This document shows, piece after piece, positions 14,700 to 22,922 of a stretch of DNA of 37,086 nt. The position numbers and the translations under genes were made by a program. The stretch covers positions 1-37,086 of the forward strand of contig JASHOS010000013.1 of NCBI GenBank assembly GCA_030040995.1, written 5' to 3'. The notes beneath the pieces were generated by a model. It was not told the DNA's origin and did not search any database. It saw nothing but the letters and a program-made list of their open reading frames with translations. Every line of letters begins with the position of its first letter. The first letter of the stretch is position 1. This DNA comes from Terriglobia bacterium. GTDB taxonomy: Bacteria > Acidobacteriota > Terriglobia > UBA7540.

Positions 14700-16016
14700 C
14701 TATTCGCCCTGCCTTTCCAAGGTCACCGCGTGGCCCGTAATATCCTCGGGCGGCTCACCGCTGGCCATGGCTTGGGCGACGATAAGCTGGCGGGCTTCGC
14801 CGCGAAGGCCGGGCCACCTCCAACCGAAAATCATCGCGCCTCCCAGGCATGTGAGTCCCCCAAAGGTCACCGTGAGGGGCGCGCCAATTCTGTTGGCGAT
14901 AGCCCCGGCGATAAGGGCGCCGAATGGCGCCATGCCCATGAGCATCATTCCGTAGAATGCCATCACGCGCCCGCGGAGCACGTCGGGCACCATCGTCTGA
15001 ATCAGCGTGTTAGAGCTGGCCATTTGCAGCATCATCGAAAAGCCCACAGGAATCAGCAGCAGCACCGACAAAACAAAAGAGCGTGAAAGCGAAAACACAA
15101 TCATGCTCGCTCCAAAGCCAGCAGCCGCATACGTGATCCATTTGCCCAGCCCGCGAACTCCCCGGCGCGCCGCCAGGGTGAGAGTTCCGGCCAGCGCTCC
15201 GACCCCCGAAGCTCCCATCAGCCATCCCAGCCCTTGGGCGCCGCGATGGAGGACAGTGCCCGCAAAAATAGGCATCAGCACCGTATAGGGCATCCCCGTC
15301 AGGCTGACCAGGCCCAGGAGAAGCAGCAAGGCGCGAATCGGGCCCGTGCGCCCGACGAACCGGAATCCCTCCTTGATGCTCTCGAAACCAGAGAGCGCCA
15401 CCCGCCGGTAAGCTCCAGGCGAGAGCACCATCAGCAAAAGGCACGTGATCACGGCGATGTAACTCACCCCGTTCACTAAGAAGCACCACCCTTCGCCGAT
15501 CGCTGCCACCATGACTCCGGCGATGGCTGGGCCAAGAATGCGGGCGCCATTCACCATGGAGGAATTGAGCGCGATGGCGTTAATGAGGTCTGTGGGAGCA
15601 ACCAATTCGACTACAAACGCCTGTCTCGCCGGAACATCGAAAGCATTAACGATCCCAAGCAGCGTAGCGAGGACGATAATCTCCCATACTCTGACGTGGC
15701 CGAGCAGGGTGATGCTGGCAAGGATAAACGCAAGCACCATCGCTGAAGACTGGGTCGTGACCACGATGCGATGACGCTTGTAGCGGTCCGCGACCACGCC
15801 ACCCACTGGCGCGAGCAGGAAAACGGGAATCTGGCTGGCGAACCCGACGATCCCAAGCAGGAGAGACGAGCGGGTGAGGCGGTAAACGAGCCAGGCCTGG
15901 GCTACCGTCTGCATCCAGGTGCCAACAAGTGAAATGAGTTGCCCGGTGAAGAAGAGGCGGTAATTACGGTAGCGGAGCGCCCGGAACACGGGCGGCAGCT
16001 GCGATTCTGGGTTCAA
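14700..16016 (-). CDS. Major facilitator superfamily exporter (MFS_3/EntS-like)
   Basis: With the TTG at 16016 as start the protein has 438 residues, the usual length for this family. The open frame extends to an ATG at 16103, but that overlaps the upstream ltaE gene by 67 bp and adds an Arg/Pro-rich stretch. The family start FRALRYRNYRLFFTGQLIS, then GTWMQTVAQAWLVYRLT, and about 12 hydrophobic segments are visible. The loop GGVVADRYKRHRIVV is the MFS signature between helices 2 and 3, and APTDLINAIALNSSMVNGAR is characteristic of EntS-like exporters. It is an inner-membrane proton-driven exporter of unknown substrate. It lies at the end of a minus-strand run yjbQ-hemW-ltaE-MFS. Confidence 0.85.
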   Translation of the reverse strand: MNPESQLPPVFRALRYRNYRLFFTGQLISLVGTWMQTVAQAWLVYRLTRSSLLLGIVGFASQIPVFLLAPVGGVVADRYKRHRIVVTTQSSAMVLAFILASITLLGHVRVWEIIVLATLLGIVNAFDVPARQAFVVELVAPTDLINAIALNSSMVNGARILGPAIAGVMVAAIGEGWCFLVNGVSYIAVITCLLLMVLSPGAYRRVALSGFESIKEGFRFVGRTGPIRALLLLLGLVSLTGMPYTVLMPIFAGTVLHRGAQGLGWLMGASGVGALAGTLTLAARRGVRGLGKWITYAAAGFGASMIVFSLSRSFVLSVLLLIPVGFSMMLQMASSNTLIQTMVPDVLRGRVMAFYGMMLMGMAPFGALIAGAIANRIGAPLTVTFGGLTCLGGAMIFGWRWPGLRGEARQLIVAQAMASGEPPEDITGHAVTLERQGE

Positions 16017-16036
16017 GGATTCTCGTTCCGACTGGG

Positions 16037-17095
16037 TTAGACGGCCACAGCTTTGTGGGGGAGGCCCAGCACGAGGGCCATAATTTCCAGCGCGCGGGCG
16101 CACCCTGCGCGGTCCACATCGTAGTGCGTCACCATGCGGATGCTCCTGGGCGTTACTCCGTTTGCCAGAATGCCGTGATGGGCGAGACGCTGGGACAGTT
16201 CGTAAGACGTGAGGCCGGTTTCCGTGACGTCGACAAAAAGGATGTTAGTGGCCACCTTCGAAGGATTGATGTTCAGTCCGGGAATCTGCGCCAGACCTTC
16301 GGCGAGGTATTTGGCGTTCTCGTGATCGATGTGCAGGCGTGGTGGCGTTTCGTCCAGGGCCACGCGCGCCGCCGCCGCCAGGACGCCGGCTTGCCGCATG
16401 CCGCCTCCCATGATTTTGCGCACGATCCGCGCCTCTCCAATGAATTGGCGGCTACCAACCAGCATCGAGCCGACCGGCGCTCCCAGCCCTTTCGAGAAGC
16501 AAAACATGACCGAGTCGAACCCGGAAGTGATTCCGGCAACGGTCCGGCCCAGGGCCACGGCGGCGTTAAAGATGCGCGCCCCGTCCAAATGCACCGGCAG
16601 ACCAGCCTTGTGCGCGTGCTCGACAATGGCGCTCGAAACTTCTGCAGGATAGACGGATCCCCCGGCAAGGTTCGACGTGTTTTCAAGAGAAATCAGGCCG
16701 GTGCCCGCCCGATTGGCAGAGCGTCCACGGATGCGCGGCTCGATCATGTCCCAGGCAAGGATTCCGTCCGGGGCGTAAACGGGCCGGGCCAGGCATCCGG
16801 AAAACACCGCCATAGTCGCCATCTCTGCGTTGTATATGTGCGTGCGCTCCTCGCAGACCACTTCTTCTCCCGGCTGCGTGTGGACCTTGATTGCAACCTG
16901 ATTGCCCATAGAGCCGGAAGGAACAAAGAGTGCGTCCTCTCGCGCGAAGATCTCCGCCGCGCGCTCCTGCAAGCGGTTCACCGTGGGATCTTCGCGATAG
17001 ACGTCATCGCCCACTTCGGCTTCCGCCATGGCCTTGCGCATTGCCGCAGTGGGCCGGGTTATCGTGTCACTTCGCAGGTCAACAATTTTATCCAT
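16037..17095 (-). CDS. ltaE: Low-specificity L-threonine aldolase
   Basis: 352 residues, the family's usual size. It starts [20 protein letters not shown] and has [20 protein letters not shown], both signatures of threonine aldolase; the PLP lysine is K202 in [22 protein letters not shown]-type residues appear as [17 protein letters not shown], and the C-terminal part is intact. It cleaves L-threonine or allo-threonine to glycine and acetaldehyde, using PLP, in the cytosol. It begins 28 bp after hemW and ends 20 bp before the MFS start, so the genes are probably co-transcribed. Confidence 0.92.
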   Translation of the reverse strand: MDKIVDLRSDTITRPTAAMRKAMAEAEVGDDVYREDPTVNRLQERAAEIFAREDALFVPSGSMGNQVAIKVHTQPGEEVVCEERTHIYNAEMATMAVFSGCLARPVYAPDGILAWDMIEPRIRGRSANRAGTGLISLENTSNLAGGSVYPAEVSSAIVEHAHKAGLPVHLDGARIFNAAVALGRTVAGITSGFDSVMFCFSKGLGAPVGSMLVGSRQFIGEARIVRKIMGGGMRQAGVLAAAARVALDETPPRLHIDHENAKYLAEGLAQIPGLNINPSKVATNILFVDVTETGLTSYELSQRLAHHGILANGVTPRSIRMVTHYDVDRAGCARALEIMALVLGLPHKAVAV

Positions 17096-17123
17096 GGTGG
17101 TGCCTAGATCAAGCTGCCTCCAC

Positions 17124-18302
17124 TTACATTAAGAATTGCTGGAAAACTTCGTTGGACAGAAGATAAGCATTTTCGGCAAGCCGGAGCCGTCCTTCCTTCT
17201 CGGTAAGAAGACCATCCTGCTGGAGCTGCCGCACCCGCTCTTCCCACCAATTGAACGGCGAATGGCCCCACCACTCCCGCGCCAAACTCAGGCTCACGCC
17301 TCGGGCCTGCCGCAAGCCGAGAAAAAAGAATTCCTCTACGTGCTCGCCATCAGAAAGCACGTGGCTTTCGGCGACGGCCAGCTCACCCTCGGCGAGCCGT
17401 GCCTGGTACGCTTCGGTCTCGACCTCATTCGACCAGCGGCGCGAGCCATCAAACGAATGGGCGCCCGCTCCAAAACCCCAATACGGTTGCCGCTCCCAGT
17501 ACTTCCGGTTGTGCCTGGACTCATAACCGGCCAGCGCGAAGTTGGAAATCTCGTATCGCTGATAGCCCTCGCGGCCTAAAGCCTCTCGCGCCCGCTCATA
17601 CGCTTCCGCCATAAAATCCTCGCCGGGCATCGCTCCCGCGTGATATCCGCTCTCGTGATGCATGATTTCCCTTCCCAGGCGGCTCTTTTCATCCACCTCA
17701 AAGAGATAGATGGAGAGGTGCTCCGGACGCAAACTTACTGCCGCCTCCAAGCTTGATTGCCAGCTCGAAAGCGTCTGATAGGGAAGCCCGGCGATAAGAT
17801 CGAGGCTGATGTTTCGAAAACCTGCCTCACGCGCCAATTTCACCTGTTCTTTCACGTCTGACGGCGAGTGCAGCCGCCCAACGCACTTGAGCTCCTGATC
17901 GCTGAAGGACTGCGCGCCAATGCTCAGCCGATTCACTCCCAGGACGGCGCATTTTTTCAAAAGGTCGCGCCCGGCTGATCCGGGCGTAATTTCCAGCGTT
18001 ACTTCCAGCGGCTCGCGTAACCGGAATTGGCGCCGGACGGGTTGGAATATCCTCTCGAGTCCATCCTCGCCGGCAAGCGACGGCGTGCCTCCGCCGCAAT
18101 AAATCGTGTCCGCTTCGGGCGGCGTCTGGTCAGGACAGAGTTGTCCGGGAACCGCGCTCCGGAGCGCCAGGCAGACTTCCCGGCCTAGGGCCTCAATGTA
18201 TGAACGGTATACAGACGGGGCCACCACTTTCGAAGTGAAATTGCAAAAGCTGCACTTCGAGGCACAGAAGGGAAACTGAATGTAGAGGCCCAGTGGTTGC
18301 AT
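17124..18302 (-). CDS. hemW: HemW-like radical SAM protein (coproporphyrinogen oxidase-like)
   Basis: 392 residues. The N-terminal radical SAM motif CxxxCxFC is C13, C17, C20 in [13 protein letters not shown]. Family motifs follow: YCGGGTPS (SAM binding), [37 protein letters not shown] and a C-terminal winged-helix part. HemW proteins lack the N-terminal trip-wire of true HemN and are thought to act in heme delivery rather than oxygen-independent coproporphyrinogen oxidation; the motif here is CxxxCxFC rather than the extended CxxxCxxCxC of HemN, favouring HemW. It starts 4 bp after the yjbQ stop. Confidence 0.88.
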   Translation of the reverse strand: MQPLGLYIQFPFCASKCSFCNFTSKVVAPSVYRSYIEALGREVCLALRSAVPGQLCPDQTPPEADTIYCGGGTPSLAGEDGLERIFQPVRRQFRLREPLEVTLEITPGSAGRDLLKKCAVLGVNRLSIGAQSFSDQELKCVGRLHSPSDVKEQVKLAREAGFRNISLDLIAGLPYQTLSSWQSSLEAAVSLRPEHLSIYLFEVDEKSRLGREIMHHESGYHAGAMPGEDFMAEAYERAREALGREGYQRYEISNFALAGYESRHNRKYWERQPYWGFGAGAHSFDGSRRWSNEVETEAYQARLAEGELAVAESHVLSDGEHVEEFFFLGLRQARGVSLSLAREWWGHSPFNWWEERVRQLQQDGLLTEKEGRLRLAENAYLLSNEVFQQFLM

Positions 18303-18306
18303 GCGG

Positions 18307-18753
18307 CTAACCGGCGATAATCTTCAGGCGAAGATCCCGTCGGCGCGGGCCATCAAATTCACAAAAGTAAATCCCTTGCCACCGTCCGAGCACTAGCCGG
18401 CGATTCTCGATGAGCAGGAATTTGGAGCAGCCGATCAGCGCTGCCTTCAGATGAGCATCACAGTTGCCGTCACTGTGCAGATACTCGCGGTCCTGCGGCG
18501 CCAACTGCTTGAGAAACCCGTCGAGATCTTTTTGCAAGGCCGGGTCGTCGTTTTCATTGATCAGAATGGCCGCCGTTGTGTGAGGCACGAAGACGTGGCA
18601 TACGCCGCTTGCCACTGCGGACTCTTCGACGGCCTTCTGGATGACGCCGGTGATATCTTTGAACTCTACTCGAGCGCGTGTTTCGACGTGAAGCGCGTGC
18701 AGAGGGGCTGCGCCTACGCGTTCTCCCATTGGCTTGGTTGCTTCACTGCTCAT
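18307..18753 (-). CDS. yjbQ: YjbQ family protein (UPF0047)
   Basis: From the ATG at 18753 the protein has 148 residues, the family norm; an upstream in-frame ATG at 18831 would add 26 residues without family character. Motifs are VFVPHTTAAILINENDD, HSDGNCDAHLKAALIG and LGRWQGIYFCEFDGPR, the three conserved blocks of the YjbQ/UPF0047 fold with the clustered His, Asn and Glu residues. Some members have been described as having thiamin-phosphate-synthase-like activity; the physiological role is unsettled. It is the first gene of the compact yjbQ-hemW-ltaE-MFS run. Confidence 0.88.
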   Translation of the reverse strand: MSSEATKPMGERVGAAPLHALHVETRARVEFKDITGVIQKAVEESAVASGVCHVFVPHTTAAILINENDDPALQKDLDGFLKQLAPQDREYLHSDGNCDAHLKAALIGCSKFLLIENRRLVLGRWQGIYFCEFDGPRRRDLRLKIIAG

Positions 18754-19016
18754 ATCGACCTTCGCACACCTTCTGTTAGGGCTTAACGCCGAGCTAAGCC
18801 TGTCCGTCTGGAGACAAGCGAGACGCTCCATCCCAAAATTAGCTTAGCCCAGAGGGAGCATCGATTCAAGCGAGATGGGGCTGTGGGTGGAACCGGAACC
18901 CACCTCGCCTCGGGGATGCGAGACTCGGTTTCCGATCTGCCAAGCCGCAAGCACCTTCAGTCCCAGACGTGTCCCACTTCCAGCGGCTTTATGATAGGGA
19001 CGTCATTGCGTTTACA

Positions 19017-19027
19017 TAAGTGATTTG
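19017..19027. repeat. Left target-site duplication of element E
   Basis: TAAGTGATTTG, repeated exactly at 19126-19136 on the other side of element E. The core GTGATTTG (8 bp) lies wholly outside the inverted repeats. Confidence 0.7.
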
Positions 19028-19128
19028 TTAATGCCCCAGTTTCGGGCGCGTAGAGGCGGCTTTACGCCGCCATTCCGTTGGCGGGGTAAACCCGCCCGCT
19101 ACAATTGCACCCGAAACTGAAGCATTAA
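19028..19128. repeat. MITE-like element E with terminal inverted repeats
   Basis: A 101-bp element. Its first 22 bases (TTAATGCCCCAGTTTCGGG...) and last 22 bases (...CCCGAAACTGAAGCATTAA) are inverted repeats with three mismatches. Inside are two hairpins, GGCGGC TTTAC GCCGCC and GGCGGG GTAAA CCCGCC. It is flanked by direct repeats (GTGATTTG, extendable to TAAGTGATTTG), as expected for a target-site duplication. No coding capacity. Nothing recognisable lies between the upstream gene yjbQ and this element (18754-19016). Confidence 0.8.
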
Positions 19129-19173
19129 GTGATTTGATTCCAGATATTTGGCAGCTATATCGAGGTAAGTTTA

Positions 19174-19273
19174 TTGTTTTCAGTAATATAACAGCTTGGG
19201 TCGCTTTTCTAATCTTCAGACCTTTGTTTTCAATAACATAACAGCTTCGTTCGGTAATTTTAATCTTTTCTGT
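19174..19273. repeat. Two imperfect 50-bp tandem direct repeats in AT-rich DNA
   Basis: TTGTTTTCAGTAATATAACA at 19174 recurs as TTGTTTTCAATAACATAACA at 19224, followed in both by GCTT and, after a variable stretch, TAATCTT. The period is 50 bp. The surrounding DNA is clearly more AT-rich than its neighbours. A 79-codon minus frame across it shows no protein character. Confidence 0.55.
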
Positions 19274-19490
19274 TCGTTCGGGTGGCAGAGCAGGGACGGT
19301 TTCCTGGTTGGCGACAGAGTTTGATTGGGGACTGTGTAAGCAAGGGGGAGCCGGACTTGACGAGTGCCTGCAGGGAGACCGGACCTTCCAGCATGATAAC
19401 CAAATGGTAAACTATCGGACAGACGCTTGTCAACAGCAAGGATTCGAGGTGGCACCTAAGTCGCCCTGCTGTCTTGAAAATCTCGGCAGA

Positions 19491-19665
19491 ACCCCCCTCA
19501 CCCGCCTATGGCAGGAGCCGCTCCGTCGCTGAAGCTCTGGAGCGTAAGCGACCTTCGGTGGGCGCAGGCCCGGCTCGCGCCGGCTGGAGAAAACGCCGGC
19601 CGCCTGCTCGCTCTGCTCGCAGCCCTCTCCCGCTTGCGGGAGAGGCTTCGGTGAGGGTAGGGGGG
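19491..19665. repeat. Palindromic repeat B, copy 2
   Basis: Starts ACCCCCCTCACCCGCC and ends GGTGAGGGTAGGGGGG, so the ends are complementary. Interior hairpin CTCTCCCGC...GCGGGAGAGG. It matches copy 1 closely over the first 110 bp and then diverges in the region before the last hairpin. Confidence 0.75.
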
Positions 19666-19670
19666 CGAGG

Positions 19671-19713
19671 GCAGGGTTTCCCTGTCCCGCTCTGCGCAAG
19701 AAACCCTGCGGCG
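19671..19713. repeat. REP-like palindrome (GCAGGGTTTC arms)
   Basis: GCAGGGTTTC (19671-19680) pairs with GAAACCCTGC (19700-19709), followed by GGCG. The CTGCGGC right flank matches that of the other REP-like units in the window. Confidence 0.5.
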
Positions 19714-19726
19714 TGTCGCTGACCGC

Positions 19727-19768
19727 AAAAAAGCCGCAGACTTCGAAAAGCACGAAGTCTGCGCTACG
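19727..19768. repeat. REP-like palindrome (ACTTCG arms)
   Basis: Read on the minus strand: CGTAGCGCAG, arm ACTTCG, loop, arm CGAAGT, then CTGCGGCTTTTTT. The flanks equal those of element A's first hairpin and of the unit at 33038, while the arms differ. The T-tract lies on the minus strand, just downstream of ugd on that strand, so the hairpin could also end the ugd transcript. Confidence 0.65.
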
Positions 19769-19788
19769 CGGTGATCCTGTGGAAAAGC

Positions 19789-21258
19789 TTACCCGGGCGC
19801 CGGAAGAGCCACTTTCCGTGGCCGGTGGCTCTCGGCGCCGCCAGGAGAATTGATTTCCAGTTGTTGCCGGCCCATGCAAAGGTATTCGAAGCCTGCCTCG
19901 CGCACGGCCACGGGATCGAACATGTTCCTTCCATCTACAATGACGGGCACCTCCATGAGCTCCCTGATCCTGTGCAAGTCCAGGCTTCGGAATTCATCCC
20001 ATTCGGTAAGAATCAGGAGGCCGGCTGACCCGCGCGCCGCTTCGTATGCAGAGGCGCAGTAAGTGACCTTGCCCACCTGCTCGGGAAACACGCATTGCGT
20101 GTTCGGCATTGCCTGCGGATCATAGAGGCGCAGGGACGCACGTTCCTTCAGTAAGGCATCGATGATCTTCAGGCTGGGTGCTTCGCGAATGTCATCCGTG
20201 CCAGGTTTAAAGGCCAAGCCAAGCGCGCCAAGCGTTTTTCCTTGAACAACCCACAACGCCTCGCGGACTTTATTCAAGAAAATCCCGGCACGCCGCTCAT
20301 TGATGCGTTCCGTTTCCTTCAATGCTGCACATTCCACCCCGTGTGTCTCGGCCAGGTGAATGAACGCCCTAAGATCTTTGGGAAAGCAGTAGCCGCCGAA
20401 CCCGATACCCGCACTCAGGAACTCGGGGCTGATGCGCGGGTCCAGGCCCAGGCCGCGAGCGACCTGTTCGACGTCGGCGCCCACCTGATCACATAAGTCT
20501 GCCACCATATTGATGAATGAGATCTTCGTAGCCAGAAAAGCGTTGGCAGCGTGCTTAATGAGCTCGGCCGTGGTGGGGTTCGTTACCAGGATCGGGCAGT
20601 TGAGCGGCCGGTAAATTCCTTCGAGGATCGCTCGCCCCCGATCACTCTCAACGCCCAGGACAACCCGGTCGGGATGAAAGAAGTTCTGTACGGCCTTTCC
20701 TTCCTGAAGGAATTCGGGGTTAGAGGCCACCTCGAAGTCGGCGGCAGAAGGCACCGGTTCATTTTGCTGATCTTCTTCTTTGCCGCGGCGGCCCTCAGAT
20801 CGAGCGAAGCGCTCAATGGTTTTCTTGATCCACCGCGCGGTGATAGCAGGAACCGTGCTCTTCTCGACGATGAGCTTGTAACCATTCAAGTTGCGGGCGA
20901 TGGTGCGCGCCACGGCCTCAACCTGGCTCAAGTCGGGCGCCCCGCTCTCGCTCTGCGGCGTGCCGACGCATACAAAGATCACGGAGGCGGAACTGATAGC
21001 TCCCGCCACGTCCACCGTGGGTTTGAACCGCCCGCTGGCGATGTGCTTGGAGAGAAGGGGCTGTATGCCAGGCTCATAAAATGTAGCCTTCCCCGATTTG
21101 AGAAGATCGACCTTTTCTAGCGTCTCGTCGGCGCCAATTACATCCCAGCCAAGGTCAGCCAGACCGAGCGCGGTGGGCAATCCAACGTGGCCCAGTCCCA
21201 GAACTGCGAGGGTTGCCTTTTGCGGGCCTGTTTTTTCTAAACCAGCAAAGTCAGTCAT
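19789..21258 (-). CDS. ugd: UDP-glucose 6-dehydrogenase (nucleotide-sugar dehydrogenase)
   Basis: 489 residues. The N-terminal Rossmann motif is LAVLGLGHVGLPTALGLADLG; VFVCVGTPQSESGAPDLSQV and EKSTVPAITAR are family signatures. The catalytic cysteine is C291 in GFGGYCFPKDLRAF. The C-terminal UDP-binding domain has LGLAFKPGTDDIREAPSLKI. It oxidises a UDP-hexose (probably UDP-glucose to UDP-glucuronate) with two NAD+ in the cytosol, feeding polysaccharide synthesis; UDP-N-acetylmannosamine is the other possible substrate class. A basic/acidic insert near residues 157-172 (RSEGRRGKEEDQQNE) is unusual. A good GGAGGAG lies before the ATG. Confidence 0.87.
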   Translation of the reverse strand: MTDFAGLEKTGPQKATLAVLGLGHVGLPTALGLADLGWDVIGADETLEKVDLLKSGKATFYEPGIQPLLSKHIASGRFKPTVDVAGAISSASVIFVCVGTPQSESGAPDLSQVEAVARTIARNLNGYKLIVEKSTVPAITARWIKKTIERFARSEGRRGKEEDQQNEPVPSAADFEVASNPEFLQEGKAVQNFFHPDRVVLGVESDRGRAILEGIYRPLNCPILVTNPTTAELIKHAANAFLATKISFINMVADLCDQVGADVEQVARGLGLDPRISPEFLSAGIGFGGYCFPKDLRAFIHLAETHGVECAALKETERINERRAGIFLNKVREALWVVQGKTLGALGLAFKPGTDDIREAPSLKIIDALLKERASLRLYDPQAMPNTQCVFPEQVGKVTYCASAYEAARGSAGLLILTEWDEFRSLDLHRIRELMEVPVIVDGRNMFDPVAVREAGFEYLCMGRQQLEINSPGGAESHRPRKVALPAPG

Positions 21259-21337
21259 TTCGGGGCTCCTCCAGAGATATCTCCCAAGTGTACACGATCG
21301 ACCTGTGTTTCTACATTTCGAAGGCGGTGGGGACCAG

Positions 21338-21689
21338 GGTCACGTCAAAGTCCGGATAGGGGTGGCTGTAGCGCAGCGTTCGCCTTGTAACGCTGCGGCT
21401 TTTTCGTGCAATGACAAACCGCACGGCTAAAAGGCGAGCCCTGCATTGCAATGCCGTGAAATCTTGTTTTTTTAACCAGATTTTCTAGAGACCCCTCACC
21501 CGCCTGCGGGCAGAAGCCCTTCGGTGGGCGCAGGCCCGACTCGCGCCGGCTGGAGAAAGCGCCGGCCGCGAGCCACCCTCTCCCGAGGGAGAGGGCAAGG
21601 GCTTCGTGCTGGTTTGATTGCGGCCGTGAGGCCGCGCTGCGCTACAAAAACGCACTCCAAACCGTACTGAGCCCGACTTTGACACGACC
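21338..21689. repeat. MITE-like element A, copy 2, enlarged by an inserted element
   Basis: Bounded by GGTCACGTCAAAGTC (21338-21352) and GACTTTGACACGACC (21675-21689), inverted repeats with two mismatches. The first 85 and the last 40 bp match element A copy 1 almost base for base, but about 200 bp of extra sequence (roughly 21440-21648) separates them; that insert contains repeat B copy 3. Apart from this and the ugd leader (21259-21290), the 21259-21809 gap has no recognisable gene. Confidence 0.75.
21491..21602. repeat. Palindromic repeat B, copy 3 (nested in element A copy 2)
   Basis: ACCCCTCACCCGCCTGCGGG at the start, CTTCGGTGGGCGCAGGCC in the middle, CCCTCTCCCGAGGGAGAGGG at the end. 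Shorter than copies 1 and 2: the GCTCCGTCGCTGAAGCTCTG segment is missing. Confidence 0.72.
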
Positions 21690-21809
21690 GGCGTCGGGAA
21701 CGCGTTTTTGCACGCGGGGCGACCCGAGTTGCGCGCCGGGGAACTCGCGGCTCGGAATGTAGAAGCTCCAGCCCGATACCACAAAAGTGCTCCCCTATCC
21801 TGCGAAAGA

Positions 21810-22922
21810 TCAGTTGCCGCTTGCCTTCTCCGAAAGAGGAGCGGCGAGCGAAACAACGGGCGAAAGCTGGCCGGGTGGAGCGTAATATCCGGGGCGGGTC
21901 ACCACCGTAAGCGGCGGGACGGCGTTGGGGGAGAATGCATCGACTCGCACGCGGCGGAAACCTCCCTCAGAGGCTGTGCCGAGTGGATAGTATCCCAACG
22001 TATACTGATCGCGAATCGCGTGAGCGATTTGCCTGCACACACTGTCCACCTGAGCCAGCGAGTCAGGGAAAAACGCTCTCCCTCCCGTCGATTGCGCCAG
22101 CTTCTTTAGGACCTGGGCGGCATAAGAGGCGGCGTCACTTGAGCCGTGCACGGAGCGGTCCTCATCCTCGGCGGGCGCAATCGTATAAATCTCAGCGTTT
22201 GACCGCGCAACGAGCCAGAGCAACTGCGCGAAAGTGTGAGCGCTGGCATTGTCATCTCCATCCGAGATGACGAGAAGCACCTTTTTATCGCGGTCGCCAA
22301 GTTTCAGGTGATCGAGCGAAGCGTAGACGGCGTCATAGAGAGCGGTGCCGCCATGGGAGTTGATATGATTGAGCGCCGTCTTTAGCTGCTCTTTGCTGGT
22401 GGCAAAGGCGCCGGGCGTATCCACCTGGTAGGCTGTGTTGAAGGTCACCACAAACGCTTGATCGGCAGGGTTCGAGGTCTGGACAAAGCTCCAGGCCGCA
22501 GCGTCCACCGCTGGCCGTAGGCTGCGCATGCTTCCACTATCGTCAATCACGATGCCCATCGTGACCGGAATATCAGCGTGGGAAAAGACGGCCAGCTTCT
22601 GCAAGATGCCGTCTTCGTAGACTCGAAAGTCGTTTTCTGTGAGATTGTCCACGCGGCGGCCATTCCCGTCCCGCACCGTCGCGTGCAGCAGAACAAGGTT
22701 GACGCTCGAGCGGAGCGTGAAAGGAGACTCTTGCTGCGCCGGGGAATCGGATGCGACGGCGGGCGTCTGCTGAATTTGCGGAGCTACCGTGCCGGTAAGC
22801 CGCGCTGCCCAGCTCGTGAGCAGGGCAGCGAAGATCAGGAGACAACCGTTACATCGCGAGGTTATGGACCCCCTCGTCCGTAACCGGACGAGGGCTAAGA
22901 AACATTGAGAAGTGCTGCTCAC
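21810..22922 (-). CDS. VWFA-related acidobacterial protein, paralog 3
   Basis: 370 residues. A signal or anchor segment lies at about 24-42 (CNGCLLIFAALLTSW). A conserved pre-domain (VNLVLLHATVRDGNGRRVDN) leads to LTENDFRVYEDG. The von Willebrand A domain has the metal-ion site intact: DDSGSM, the GGTALYDAVYAS threonine, and LVISDGDDN. The C-terminus IRDQYTLGYYPLG...FRRVRVDAF ends VTRPGYYAPPG, a hallmark of this family. Its ATG overlaps the stop of paralog 2 by 4 bp (22919-22922). It is probably exported and binds a partner protein through its metal site; the partner is unknown. Between paralogs 2 and 3 the VWA core is very similar, indicating a recent duplication. Confidence 0.85.
   Translation of the reverse strand: MSSTSQCFLALVRLRTRGSITSRCNGCLLIFAALLTSWAARLTGTVAPQIQQTPAVASDSPAQQESPFTLRSSVNLVLLHATVRDGNGRRVDNLTENDFRVYEDGILQKLAVFSHADIPVTMGIVIDDSGSMRSLRPAVDAAAWSFVQTSNPADQAFVVTFNTAYQVDTPGAFATSKEQLKTALNHINSHGGTALYDAVYASLDHLKLGDRDKKVLLVISDGDDNASAHTFAQLLWLVARSNAEIYTIAPAEDEDRSVHGSSDAASYAAQVLKKLAQSTGGRAFFPDSLAQVDSVCRQIAHAIRDQYTLGYYPLGTASEGGFRRVRVDAFSPNAVPPLTVVTRPGYYAPPGQLSPVVSLAAPLSEKASGN

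Noticed and set aside
19216-19455. Minus-strand frame of 79 codons in the AT-rich patch.
   Set aside because: No start signal, no protein-like pattern, and it overlaps the 50-bp repeats.
19491-19768. Cluster of palindromes as a CRISPR array.
   Set aside because: The units differ from each other, are not evenly spaced and have no unique spacers; no cas genes are near.
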